Virus record (IMG/VR): IMGVR_UViG_3300035698_014446
Location: 1 to 64,000 of that record
Origin: a virus
Length of the DNA stretch: 64,000 nucleotides
Strand: one strand, 5' to 3'
Shown here: positions 45,482 through 54,790 of the stretch, in pieces
Position numbering within the stretch: the first letter of the stretch is position 1
Layout: each line of letters opens with the position of its first letter
The notes under the pieces: model-generated
Databases searched by the model: none
Seen by the model: only the letters and a program-made list of their open reading frames with translations
Told to the model about the DNA's origin: nothing
Position numbers and translations under genes: made by a program

Positions 45482-48241
45482 TTATGGTGCATTAAGTTGT
45501 ACTATCCAATCTACATCATCACTATCAGTATACATAAATATTGTTGGATCATCATCCTTAACCCACAATTGACCGTATCCCGCAACTACGGCAGGAGAAG
45601 CAGCCATTTTTGGCATATAATATGAGTACGCGTACATCGCAGTAAATGATGTACCAGCTAAACCCACGCTACCTTCATCATCATTATACGGAATAATTTG
45701 ATCAACATTAATTAAATTGTTTTCATTCATGTCAATATTACCACTACCCATAGTTATAGTATCACATATAACTAAAGTATCAATAGTAGCGGTATCCAGA
45801 ACATGTAAATTACCCGCGAACACTGATCTACTGGCTATAGATGTTTCGTAATAACCAACATCAAGAGATGTCATTGCATTAAGGCAACCAAGCTCATGAA
45901 TTTGTAGTATTTGACTTATAGATAATACAACATCATAAATTCTTACCTCATCAAGCCAGCCATCAAAATCGTTTCCATCAGGAGTATCGACATCTTCACC
46001 CAAACTTATGTCTGTATCTGTAGTATTTATTGTTATACCTGCTGCTGACGGGCCCCCATCAACAACACCATCTATATAAAATATTATTCCATCAGAACCA
46101 GCACCACTGGAAGTCACAGCTATAGAATGCCATTTACCATCCCTTAAATCTACTGCCCCAGCCCTACCTCCTCCAGCAAGCTCTACTGTTTGTACACCGG
46201 CTGCACTTATAACCCAAGAGAATCGTTTTCCTGCACCAGTAGCAAATACTCCGTATTCGATAATATATTGATAACCAGAACCTATTGGAACTTTGATTCT
46301 CGCAACATAAGTTCTGGCATCAGCACCATTAGGTATATTTGATGGTCCACCTATTGTGTGACTATGAACACCCCCGCCATAATAGAAACATTGACCAATT
46401 ATACCAGTCGCTTTTGTTGGTGGCCCGGTAACAACAGTACAATGATTACCATTACCAGATAAATCTTGAATAAATGAAGCTCCGTCAGTAGTATCCATAT
46501 CCCACCACGCAACGAGTCCTGCGTCAAGTGCGAAGCCATGGTCTATGTGTTCGGTAGTTATAAAATCAGTAAATGCATCGTGACCTGTGCCAGGATTAAC
46601 TATATTATTACTACCCATGTCAAGAGCGCCAGTCATTGCCCTTATACCATCTACTAAAACGTATTGTGCATGATCATCATCAGATAAACCCGATAATGCT
46701 CCATGATTATTAGCTATAGCCGTAACTCCAGTAATTGATGAACCACGAAAATCAGTAACATCTACTATCTTTGCATTATAAGTACCACCATAACTATCTT
46801 TAGTCTGCATTACAAAACGATATAAAAAGATAATTTCAGCAGCAGGCAATGAACCGAAACTTAGTATTTCGTTTTGTGCATCCTCGATAGCTGTAGCTTT
46901 AGTAGTATATTCTGACTGACCAACTATCATTTTAATAGGATACTGCCAATCATTAGTAGCCATTAATGTGTATCCAACCCACTGACCATCAGTAACTTCC
47001 GTTAATGTTCCAGCATTATCATATGCTAATCTATCCTCACCACCCGCACCTGTTTTAACCCACGGTAACACAGATGCAGCTTGTTCTACCCAATTTAATG
47101 AACCGTCACGGTATAGCACAGGTATTTCAGCAATACCCGTTGCTCCACCACTTGATAATATTTGCTCATATTGTCCAGCAGCAGTTACTGCATCAGATAT
47201 TTTTATATTTATATCTTCATCAAAAAACTCACCATCTTCAATATCCATTTGTAATGCAGCATCTGTTTCCGTATTTTTAATATATTTACTTGCTGCAAAA
47301 CCAGATTTATAACTTGCACCTAAATTAAAATGTATCCAAGAATGAGTTTCACCAGACATTTGTAAATCATGAATTTCGTTTGCAAGTAAAAGAGCAGCAT
47401 TAATTAAAGTGTTCCAATATACAATAATTACTAATGCTTTAGATATAAAAATCTCACTAAGTAATTCATCCGAAGGATTAATTATTTCAGAAATTACTGC
47501 CCCATCATAATATATATAGTGTAGTCCAGTAGTATCAGCTATAGTAATTGTTTCCGTTCCACTGTCTGTATACCGAATTCCATCAGACCACCACGCAACA
47601 GTACCAGTAAATGTAAGAGTAATAGTTGGAGGATTACCACTATCAGTAGATAGTGCTATAGAACTGGCATCTTCAAATCCATTTAAATTATGTACTCTAC
47701 GTTCTAATCCTGCTTCCTGTAATGATGCTTCTACAGTAGTACTAACATAATAATTACCTACGTCTTCCACACCTACTAATGAAGCACCAGAAGGGGCTAC
47801 TATAGCACCAGTTTCTATTTCAGTATAATATCTTCCATCATGATCAGCAACGACTGCAGATGGCATATCAACTAAATCTACATGATTAATCGAACCAATA
47901 CCACCATAAGGACCGGGGTCACCCTTCGGACCACGACGACCTTTAGTATGTGATTCTTTAAGATAATCTTCTATTTTTTCCTTCATCCCCAAATCTAAAT
48001 GAATTGATTCATCAAGAACATGTGCAGTACCTAACTTAATTTGGGTAAGTATGTCCTCATTTATATGTATTATTGTACTGAAAGTGTGTTCACGTAAATC
48101 TTTCAGTTCAAACTCGTGCTTAATCAATTCTTGTTTTTCTTCGACACTTAAATATAGTTTACCTCCACCTTCCGGAATATCGGAAGTAATAAGATTCACA
48201 AAACCTTGCTTACCTTGTACTGCATCAACTGACAATTGCAT
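45482..48241 (-). CDS. Tail/head fibre with collagen-like and LamG-like domains
   Basis: 919 residues. A coiled-coil start, a short collagen-like GPKGDPGPYGG run near 105-115, a beta-rich shaft, and around 575-800 a LamG/concanavalin-like domain (LVAWWDMDTTDG, DLSGNGNH, then DGKWHSIAV and a DEVRIYD closing strand), a carbohydrate-binding fold. The C-terminus has SVGLAGTSFTAMYAYSY, as in fibre chaperone-region proteins. Probable receptor-binding fibre. Encoded far from the tail tip genes, near the portal side. Confidence 0.75.
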   Translation of the reverse strand: MQLSVDAVQGKQGFVNLITSDIPEGGGKLYLSVEEKQELIKHEFELKDLREHTFSTIIHINEDILTQIKLGTAHVLDESIHLDLGMKEKIEDYLKESHTKGRRGPKGDPGPYGGIGSINHVDLVDMPSAVVADHDGRYYTEIETGAIVAPSGASLVGVEDVGNYYVSTTVEASLQEAGLERRVHNLNGFEDASSIALSTDSGNPPTITLTFTGTVAWWSDGIRYTDSGTETITIADTTGLHYIYYDGAVISEIINPSDELLSEIFISKALVIIVYWNTLINAALLLANEIHDLQMSGETHSWIHFNLGASYKSGFAASKYIKNTETDAALQMDIEDGEFFDEDINIKISDAVTAAGQYEQILSSGGATGIAEIPVLYRDGSLNWVEQAASVLPWVKTGAGGEDRLAYDNAGTLTEVTDGQWVGYTLMATNDWQYPIKMIVGQSEYTTKATAIEDAQNEILSFGSLPAAEIIFLYRFVMQTKDSYGGTYNAKIVDVTDFRGSSITGVTAIANNHGALSGLSDDDHAQYVLVDGIRAMTGALDMGSNNIVNPGTGHDAFTDFITTEHIDHGFALDAGLVAWWDMDTTDGASFIQDLSGNGNHCTVVTGPPTKATGIIGQCFYYGGGVHSHTIGGPSNIPNGADARTYVARIKVPIGSGYQYIIEYGVFATGAGKRFSWVISAAGVQTVELAGGGRAGAVDLRDGKWHSIAVTSSGAGSDGIIFYIDGVVDGGPSAAGITINTTDTDISLGEDVDTPDGNDFDGWLDEVRIYDVVLSISQILQIHELGCLNAMTSLDVGYYETSIASRSVFAGNLHVLDTATIDTLVICDTITMGSGNIDMNENNLINVDQIIPYNDDEGSVGLAGTSFTAMYAYSYYMPKMAASPAVVAGYGQLWVKDDDPTIFMYTDSDDVDWIVQLNAP

Positions 48242-48770
48242 CCTCCGGTTCTTCTTCCAATTTTTCTTTTAATGTCCTATTTTTTACTAAATTCAGTAAA
48301 AAATCAGCTTCCAAATCATCCTTTACTGTCCTACTACCGATGATACGTTTCTTCATACCCAACATTTTAGTAAGTATTTTTATGTACATTGTGTAGATGT
48401 TGGATACTATAACTATTTCCTCAACTTCATCCTTTTTCCATTTCTCTACAGACGCACCTACGTCAAGACCAGTAGTAGCAAGCTTCGCAGCCATGCACTT
48501 CGTAGGTGATGTAATAAAATCTCTGCAAGCCTGAGGCCGTGTCTCGTAGATTCCACAGCCATCCATAACATGATAAAAAGGACACGCTGAAATAACATTC
48601 CCAACCATCTTATTAATAAACCCGTCTTTTTCCACCTCAGTAAGTCGTGGTTCATTAATTAAGTCCTCATCAGTAACTGGTATTTTCCACGCTATACAAC
48701 ATGTGCCACATTTACGACAATCATACTCGTCATTCATTGCGGCTATAAATTTGTCCGGGTCCATGTTCAT
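48225..48770 (-). CDS. YkgJ-family cysteine cluster protein
   Basis: 181 residues. CRKCGTCC (18-25), ACPFY and CGIYETRPQACRDF are the metal-binding cysteines of the YkgJ/CxxCxxCC zinc/iron chelating family. Function in phage unknown. Overlaps the fibre gene by 17 nt and the spanin-like gene by 4 nt. Confidence 0.8.
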   Translation of the reverse strand: MNMDPDKFIAAMNDEYDCRKCGTCCIAWKIPVTDEDLINEPRLTEVEKDGFINKMVGNVISACPFYHVMDGCGIYETRPQACRDFITSPTKCMAAKLATTGLDVGASVEKWKKDEVEEIVIVSNIYTMYIKILTKMLGMKKRIIGSRTVKDDLEADFLLNLVKNRTLKEKLEEEPEDAIVS

Positions 48771-49045
48771 TTTTTCTCAATAGTCTCCAATCTTTTGTCA
48801 ATTCTGTCAAAACCTTCTTTTACCGTTTCAACAAAAGTATCTGTTTGCTGTTTTTGAGCCTCAAGATGCATTTCAAACACCTCTTTATCAACTTTATTGA
48901 TCTTAACTTCATCTATTTGCTTACACTGGTTTACTTGTTCGTTCCTCATTACCCCCCACGCGACACCAACTAATAAGGTAGCCACCATTATCGTCCATAA
49001 CAAATGGATTAGTTTCAAATCCCTTGATTTTTCTTCCTTAGCCAT
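48767..49045 (-). CDS. Membrane-anchored coiled-coil protein (spanin/XhlA-like)
   Basis: 92 residues. One N-terminal membrane helix (about 12-30) and a C-terminal coiled coil (40-92). Layout resembles inner-membrane spanins or hemolysin XhlA-type lysis proteins. Location beside the portal gene is unusual for lysis, so a membrane/virion role is also possible. Confidence 0.55.
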   Translation of the reverse strand: MAKEEKSRDLKLIHLLWTIMVATLLVGVAWGVMRNEQVNQCKQIDEVKINKVDKEVFEMHLEAQKQQTDTFVETVKEGFDRIDKRLETIEKK

Positions 49046-49066
49046 CGGTCTACCTTTCGTAGTTGT

Positions 49067-50530
49067 TTATCCTTGAGTTTCATTAAATCTTGTACTACCC
49101 GTGTTTGGCTGGTCAATATCATCACGTGCGTTAGGACTTATGTTAGTTTGTTTCGTTTTTTCTACGGCTACATTCCTTGCATCGTCCTCTTTTTGTTGCG
49201 CTGCTAATCTTTCCCTTTCCTCGGCAGGATTAAATCCTGGTATCTTATCCCAGAAACCTTCTCTGGAAATTATCTTGTTTTCAGCGGCTACCATCCAGAA
49301 TCTCGTTAACTGTTGCCAGATTCTGTCACTCATAGGTTTAAGTCGAGGCTTAATAATACCTGTTTTTAATTGAGTACCGTTAGGGCCTATGTTGAAATTT
49401 CTTATGGTAATTACATTATCAAACATCTGCTCATAAAACGACTTCCACGAAGCAATATCGTTCGCGGCCACTATCTCTAATGGTTCCCCAAGACTATCGG
49501 CTACAGCCCTGTTACTCATCAAATCCGGAAATCCCAGCCAACTCACGGCTAACCCGGTAGCCCCAGAGACAAGCTGTAAGTTAAGTAATATTGCTTCCTT
49601 AATTGTTTCATAAAAATTGTCCGGAACAACCATTTTTAATTCACCCGATGAAACCATCATCTGCCCTAAAGTCCATCCCGAAGCAGTAATTTTATTAGTA
49701 AGTGACTCAGCTTCATCGGCGTCAGCTATTTGTACAGCCGGTGTCGGGTGTGCATACAGTTTGTTCGATTTTCGCCAATAGATAAGATCATTACCTATAT
49801 CGTCAAGACGAGACAAAACATTAGCAAGTGATGGACTACCTTCTATAGTATCATCATCGTTTAATATTTTATTAAAGGCCACAAATGCTATATTTTCATT
49901 AACTAAAGCACCAGCCGGGATTGTGTAACCTGTTTTCTCACCAGTTTCATCAGCAACTTCTACTTCTTCCCAGCTAACAGCGTACGGCGAAGTCATGTTG
50001 TTAAGACCCACTGGATAAACAAAATACTTGTATTTATTCCATGACATATATTTAACTTTAACCATATTATCAGTGGAGTCCCAAGGAAGATTAACAAGAC
50101 ACTGACCTTGTTTTTCCGCCTCTTTACTCAACTCAGTACACATTCCCTCGTTAAGTTGGTTTTTGTCTATAAAGCTTTGTATGTACTCCCTCTCTGGGGA
50201 ATTTTTATTACCACCTTCGATTTCTAAACCATTCGGTATTTTCAAAGCAGCAGATACATTAATTATTCTCTTGACAAGATCACCTCCTATACCAGTGTTA
50301 GCGCGATACATACTCATTATTTCTTGTATCTGCAACCCACGAGTCTGGTATTCATTACTACCAAGATTACCGCTGCTATCGTCTTGAAGCCGAAGCATAA
50401 GGTTTGCATTGGTTATCTGAATCGCTTCGATAATTATAGCATACTTAAGTTCCATCGCAGCAACTTCCTCAGTATGCATTTTCTTAAGCGTCCTTTTGCT
50501 AACCCTCTTGGTTCTTTTTATACCAAACAT
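49067..50530 (-). CDS. Portal protein
   Basis: 487 residues. Follows the terminase set and has the layout of phage portals: helical N-terminus, mixed alpha/beta middle, ISREGFWDKIPGFNPAEERERLAAQQ in the C-terminal crown. Forms the dodecameric DNA channel at the capsid vertex. Confidence 0.8.
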   Translation of the reverse strand: MFGIKRTKRVSKRTLKKMHTEEVAAMELKYAIIIEAIQITNANLMLRLQDDSSGNLGSNEYQTRGLQIQEIMSMYRANTGIGGDLVKRIINVSAALKIPNGLEIEGGNKNSPEREYIQSFIDKNQLNEGMCTELSKEAEKQGQCLVNLPWDSTDNMVKVKYMSWNKYKYFVYPVGLNNMTSPYAVSWEEVEVADETGEKTGYTIPAGALVNENIAFVAFNKILNDDDTIEGSPSLANVLSRLDDIGNDLIYWRKSNKLYAHPTPAVQIADADEAESLTNKITASGWTLGQMMVSSGELKMVVPDNFYETIKEAILLNLQLVSGATGLAVSWLGFPDLMSNRAVADSLGEPLEIVAANDIASWKSFYEQMFDNVITIRNFNIGPNGTQLKTGIIKPRLKPMSDRIWQQLTRFWMVAAENKIISREGFWDKIPGFNPAEERERLAAQQKEDDARNVAVEKTKQTNISPNARDDIDQPNTGSTRFNETQG

Positions 50531-50542
50531 CTTTGCTCCGAT

Positions 50543-50932
50543 TTAGGATTTCGTACTATCGGTTTTAACTTCGCCGTCCTCATTGGCTTTGCGATTTATA
50601 GGGTCACCCAACGCAAGTCCGCCTTTACAAGGTCGATGCATTCTTATATCACCTTCCTCATTCTTCATTTCGACGGGATAATCTACCTTCTCGTCGTTTT
50701 TTGCCTCCTGTTTCTCAGCTACCCTGTCAGCGTTCTTCTGTCTTTGCTTAGTCTCGGCAGCTTTCGATTCCTCTTGTGATTTCATGTCAGCAATGTGGTC
50801 CTTTTCTGCCTTTTTAAACTTTTTGACCACCTGCGGTCTACTATTCTTTCGGTTGATGGTTACTCCGAAATTGGCAAGAGCATAATCAGCCAGTCCCGCT
50901 TTTGTGTAATCTTCTACATTAATCTTAGTCAT
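50543..50932 (-). CDS. Hypothetical protein with LEM/HeH-like N-terminus
   Basis: 129 residues. Residues 8-40 (KAGLADYALANFGVTINRKNSRPQVVKKF) resemble the small HeH/LEM-like helix-extension-helix found in phage head genes; the rest is charged, low complexity. Between portal and terminase large subunit. Confidence 0.55.
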   Translation of the reverse strand: MTKINVEDYTKAGLADYALANFGVTINRKNSRPQVVKKFKKAEKDHIADMKSQEESKAAETKQRQKNADRVAEKQEAKNDEKVDYPVEMKNEEGDIRMHRPCKGGLALGDPINRKANEDGEVKTDSTKS

Positions 50933-50947
50933 GTCCTTGTCCTTTCA

Positions 50948-52303
50948 CTATGCAGGGTATCGGTTACCCATATTATAAGCAAAATTTGCCACTTTATGTG
51001 ACAACCAATTATCAACTACGTATCTCTCTCCGTCAAGTAAATGGTTCCACGTATCAACTGGTTCATTCATGTACTCACCGTCTTTGTCTTCCATCCATTT
51101 GTAATTACGCTTCTCTTTGATCAAGTTATCAGAATCACCATAAACGTGAACGTGATAGTCTTTCACCAACGATATTCCGTTCCGAATGGAATCCGGGCCT
51201 TTTCTACACTCGATAATTTTAAACCCAGCCCGTCGTATTTCTTCAATGGACTTAGGCTCAGCACAGTCGGCGATTATTTTATTTTTCTTAGTAATTCCAA
51301 GTTTTACAAGTTCTCTCGCTATGTCCTGATTGGTTAATTTTAGTTCAAATAACCGCTCTCTCTCCCATATTTCATCCCCTATCATACCCATTTCAATAAC
51401 GCCGGTCGGGGCATTACTATAACCAAAGTCAAGACCAAAAGCATGTTTCTCAAACGATTGTCTGGCTGGCCATTCGTTACACACGCTCCAATTAAGGTCT
51501 TCCTGATAAACCAATCCCTTAGGAGAACCCCATTGACCAAGTGCATAAATCCGATAAGCAGTTATATCCTTTCGCTTTAAATCCTCAAGAATTACCTTAT
51601 ATAAATCATCAAGGAACCGGTTATCTTCGTAAGTAGTCAATAAAGAAGTACCGTAAACTTCACGTAGTTCCCCTTTAACAAGAGAAACTTTTTTGAATCT
51701 ACGATATCTGTCGGTCGCTTTACTCGTTACATCGATTAACCCGGTCCCGTTTTCTTCCGTTTTAAACTCAAAAAATTCTTCCCGTAACCACTTTACCTCA
51801 ATTGGGTTAAAGGTAATAACTATTTGTAAAAAAGTACTGGATAAACCCCTAATACGTCTGTCAAGTTCTCTGAAATCTGCCTCAGTAAACTCGGTTGCTT
51901 CCTCCATCCACGCCCCGGTAAGACCTTCGATCGATTTGATTTTTTCCGGGTCGTCCAGTCCACAACATAAAATCATTGACCCGTCAGTAAAAGTAAAAGT
52001 CATGTCCTTTCTATTAATATGAACTATATTTTTGAGATTCCACAAATCGACGTATTTGTTAAATAACGAAAAAACAGATCGTCTTACCGCCGGTTGAGTC
52101 TTTCGAAGGGCTAATAGTTTATGGCGTATTCCTCTTTTCATTCCAACAAGGATGCGAAGAAGCCACCGTCTGGCGACTTCTTCGCTCTTCCCAGAACCCG
52201 CACCACCGAACATAACCAAATACCGATCTCTAATACTCAACGCCGGTATATAAACTTCGTTGGAAGTTTCACAATACTGAGATAAGTTACAATTTATAGG
52301 CAT
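50948..52303 (-). CDS. Terminase large subunit
   Basis: 451 residues. Walker A GGAGSGKS near 33-40, Walker B and catalytic Glu in LTGAWMEEATEF near 129, and the nuclease with FGLDFGYSN near 285 and IIADCAEPKS near 340: ATPase plus RNase H-like nuclease of the PBSX/Terminase_3 type. Translocates and cuts DNA. Overlaps the small subunit gene by one base. Confidence 0.92.
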   Translation of the reverse strand: MPINCNLSQYCETSNEVYIPALSIRDRYLVMFGGAGSGKSEEVARRWLLRILVGMKRGIRHKLLALRKTQPAVRRSVFSLFNKYVDLWNLKNIVHINRKDMTFTFTDGSMILCCGLDDPEKIKSIEGLTGAWMEEATEFTEADFRELDRRIRGLSSTFLQIVITFNPIEVKWLREEFFEFKTEENGTGLIDVTSKATDRYRRFKKVSLVKGELREVYGTSLLTTYEDNRFLDDLYKVILEDLKRKDITAYRIYALGQWGSPKGLVYQEDLNWSVCNEWPARQSFEKHAFGLDFGYSNAPTGVIEMGMIGDEIWERERLFELKLTNQDIARELVKLGITKKNKIIADCAEPKSIEEIRRAGFKIIECRKGPDSIRNGISLVKDYHVHVYGDSDNLIKEKRNYKWMEDKDGEYMNEPVDTWNHLLDGERYVVDNWLSHKVANFAYNMGNRYPA

Positions 52304-52860
52304 TAGTTGATTATAGCCTCCGTTAATTCCGCCGGTAATTGCACTTTTACCTCAACCTTGCCCACATTAATCAAATTCTCGCTCAAAAGACCAAGATGTC
52401 GCATCGTCAACTCGATACCCTTTAATTTATCATGAAGCTTAAACTCAAAGCTTTCGGTTATTGAGTCTTCATCAGTGCTGACGATGCGACGTTTGATAGA
52501 CTTAATTCCTCTGGTGTCTATATCTTTGCTCGGTAGTAATACTACATTGCCATCTTTGTCATATTTCGCAAAGTCACTGAACTTCATCATTGCGATTGAC
52601 TTAAGTTCGGCTAATACAGCGTCAGCAGTAAGGTCCAATCTTTCAGCCCGTAAATCCATTAATCTTTTAACTTCAATACGGATTAGCTTTTGTTTCATCA
52701 ATTCAACGGAACGTTTTCGAGCTGTCTCCCTCTTCATACCCGGAGTAGCCATCGTGTCGAGATAAGTTTGAGTTTGATTCATCTTAATATCGGCTATAAG
52801 AGTTCTACAGAACATCCGATGCATATGATTCAATTTTCTCAACTCAGTTTTTCTTGGCAT
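52303..52860 (-). CDS. Terminase small subunit
   Basis: 185 residues. Helical N-terminus (HMHRMFCRTLIADIKMNQTQTYL), central RLDLTADAVLAELKSIAMMKFSDFAKYD, and a C-terminal EFKLHDKLKGIELTMRHLGLL, the Terminase_2-type layout. Recognises the packaging site, which may lie immediately upstream (52.87-53.1 kb). First gene of the leftward late operon. Confidence 0.85.
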   Translation of the reverse strand: MPRKTELRKLNHMHRMFCRTLIADIKMNQTQTYLDTMATPGMKRETARKRSVELMKQKLIRIEVKRLMDLRAERLDLTADAVLAELKSIAMMKFSDFAKYDKDGNVVLLPSKDIDTRGIKSIKRRIVSTDEDSITESFEFKLHDKLKGIELTMRHLGLLSENLINVGKVEVKVQLPAELTEAIIN

Positions 52861-53220
52861 ATCTTCAACTCAACTTCTCGCGTACGCGCGCGCCCGCGCG
52901 ATGCGCTGCGCTTTCCCGTGCTCCCTAAGACCTCGTTTCGGTCCCACTCTTCCCCGGTCTTTTCCATCGGATATATCCAGTGGGTTTCGACACGGTATCG
53001 AGTATGGCTGCGGGATAACCCGCTACCATATCCCCTTAACAGCGCAAGTATATTATATATATTATAAATACCCCGAAGGGGGTAGTCCGGAAACCCCCCG
53101 AAAACCCCATAGAAAATTTTTCCTGAAAGGGAAGGTATACAGACGTACCCGGATGGTGTACGGACACCACATGAAACCGAATCAATGCGCCGGTCGTTAT
53201 ATTTTATGAAAGGATTCTAT
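52861..53220. promoter_or_regulatory. Divergent control and possible packaging/origin region
   Basis: Between the leftward terminase operon and the rightward early genes. It holds an alternating GC tract with palindrome CGCGTACGCG (52879-52888), hairpin GCGGG-ATAA-CCCGC (53010-53023), an AT run (53050-53070), hairpin CCCC-GAA-GGGG (53071-53081), and a 30-bp MKPNQ-type motif (53171-53200). No gene supported. Such contrasts of composition next to the small terminase suit a cos/pac site, an origin, or divergent promoters. Confidence 0.5.
53171..53200 (+). repeat. MKPNQ-type 30-bp motif, copy 3
   Basis: ATGAAACCGAATCAA then TGCGCCGGTCGTTATA; would encode MKPNQCAGRYIL with a TGA soon after. It sits 20 nt before the first rightward gene, so it may be a leader peptide or promoter-linked motif. 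Confidence 0.6.
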
Positions 53221-53664
53221 ATGAATGAGAAAAAGTTTCGCGAGACGCGGAAGAAAATTACGTATCGATATCGAAAAAATAATGCTGAAAAAATTAGAAA
53301 ACAAGACCGGGAACGGAAGCGAAAAGCCCGGTTAAAAAGGCAATTGATTGCCTCCTGTGAAAAAAGTATGGACGAAACATTCCAGACTATGAGGCCCGCA
53401 TTATTTAAGTGGGCACAATTTTTTGCGCATTGGGATAAAAATTTTGAAATAAATGAGTTGGTAAATGTTGCTTTCGCTAATGGTAGTCTTCGGAGGATAA
53501 AAAATCCCAAACTCTTATCTAAAAAAGTAAAATGGACAATGCAAAATTATATGTGTAAAATTAGACGAGAACACGACCCTGATAAACTTGTACAAATGTA
53601 TGTTGATATGTACGGGAGATTACCTGCTAACGTTGAGGAAAAATCAGATAATGATAATGATTGA
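53221..53664 (+). CDS. Sigma-factor-like protein (tentative)
   Basis: 147 residues from ATG 53221, which has AAAGGA 7 nt upstream; the frame is open to 53185 but without a ribosome site. Basic N-terminus (1-45), then ELVNVAFANGSLRRIKNPKLLSKKVKWTMQNYMCKIRRE, a helix pair like region 2 of sigma-70 proteins. First rightward gene, so a transcription role would fit. Weak similarity only. Confidence 0.5.
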   Translation: MNEKKFRETRKKITYRYRKNNAEKIRKQDRERKRKARLKRQLIASCEKSMDETFQTMRPALFKWAQFFAHWDKNFEINELVNVAFANGSLRRIKNPKLLSKKVKWTMQNYMCKIRREHDPDKLVQMYVDMYGRLPANVEEKSDNDND

Positions 53665-54118
53665 TGAACTCACTAAACAAGTACAAATAAACGAGACAGA
53701 GTATATTTATTATATAGGTGGTTCTGATATATATGGGGAAATGATTGTAGCATTAAAGGAATGTGATATTTCTAACGAAGCAATGCTTGATCTTGAACGT
53801 AAAATTAGACAAGCGGAAGCAGGACCACGTATTAAAAAGTGGAGACAAAGAAATCCTGATAAATGTCGTAACTACACAAGAAATTATAATATATTAAAAC
53901 GAGCAAATGGTATTGGCCTTAATACTGAACAATGGAAGAATATTCTCGAAAAGTACAATTTCAGATGTGCTTATTGTGGTGTTAAAAATAACCTTACCAG
54001 AGATCATGTGATACCTATTAACAAAGGTGGTGAACATTCTCTAGTGGATGGGTTCCTCATATTTATGGAAAAATATAGATGGCAAGATGTGATCAAATGT
54101 CAATATTCGACGCGTTGA
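53651..54118 (+). CDS. Hybrid: phage N-terminus fused to a truncated HNH endonuclease
   Basis: 155 residues from ATG 53651, overlapping the upstream gene. Residues 1-60 look like an ordinary acidic phage protein; from about 65 it is HNH-type (RNPDKCRNYTRN linker, CAYCGVKN, LTRDHVIPINKGGEHS). After GGEHS the sequence changes to LVDGFLIFMEKYRWQD with no final zinc Cys pair. The endonuclease seems to have landed in a gene and lost both its zinc ribbon and its C-terminus. Confidence 0.65.
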   Translation: MIMIDELTKQVQINETEYIYYIGGSDIYGEMIVALKECDISNEAMLDLERKIRQAEAGPRIKKWRQRNPDKCRNYTRNYNILKRANGIGLNTEQWKNILEKYNFRCAYCGVKNNLTRDHVIPINKGGEHSLVDGFLIFMEKYRWQDVIKCQYSTR

Positions 54119-54429
54119 ATGTTCTGGAAATGCCAGTTGGTTCAACGATGGAGAATATAAAGAAGAAATATTACGAGTTAGCGATGGTATTTCACCCGGA
54201 TAAAAATCCTGATAATAAGGAAGCAGAAAAAAGGATGAAATTAATTAATGTTGCTTATGAAGTGTGTTGTAAATATGTAGCGTCTAAATTAAAACCAAAA
54301 CCAAAACCAAAACCAAGGCCACAACCGACAAGAAGATCGGGAATACATCCCATTAGATACGTAACATTTACAGTAATGGGTTGTAATGTTAGAAGTAACA
54401 TCAGTGGAGTAACGATTACTTTCGTATAA
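54097..54429 (+). CDS. J-domain protein
   Basis: 110 residues from ATG 54097 (an ATG at 54079 is also in frame). FDALNVLEMPVG, IKKKYYELAMVFHPDKNPDN is a complete J domain with HPD. A KPKPKPKPRPQP linker follows, then a short beta tail. J domains activate Hsp70 (DnaK) ATPase; a phage version could redirect host DnaK to replication or assembly. Confidence 0.8.
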   Translation: MSIFDALNVLEMPVGSTMENIKKKYYELAMVFHPDKNPDNKEAEKRMKLINVAYEVCCKYVASKLKPKPKPKPRPQPTRRSGIHPIRYVTFTVMGCNVRSNISGVTITFV

Positions 54430-54451
54430 TGGACAAGTTAGAAAGTAGTAA

Positions 54452-54790
54452 ATGGATTACGATTTTCCGGACGATATTGTTAAGACCCGTACAGGGAGAA
54501 GGGCGTTTTTAGAATTGGGTGTAATAGGACTAAGAGTTAGGGCTCCTGACAGATTAACTATCGAACAACATCAGGAAAGGATAAGTGACGAAATGGGTGG
54601 AATGACAGATAAGGAAAGGGCAGCAACATTCGACCCACAAGTGCTTGTTGAACATATAGACGCATTTGGCAAAGGGCTATCCCCTTGGGAAATAAAGTTT
54701 ATTAATGGAAATATTGATTATCCCCCGGTAAGGTATACTAAACTACAAGTAGACGTAATTCATCGTATATACTTGGAGAAGTGCGGTTAA
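54452..54790 (+). CDS. Hypothetical protein
   Basis: 112 residues, charged, with HQERISDEMGGMTDKERAATFDPQVLVEHIDAFGKGLSP; helical. Ends in the TAATG that starts the next gene. Not recognised. Confidence 0.6.
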   Translation: MDYDFPDDIVKTRTGRRAFLELGVIGLRVRAPDRLTIEQHQERISDEMGGMTDKERAATFDPQVLVEHIDAFGKGLSPWEIKFINGNIDYPPVRYTKLQVDVIHRIYLEKCG

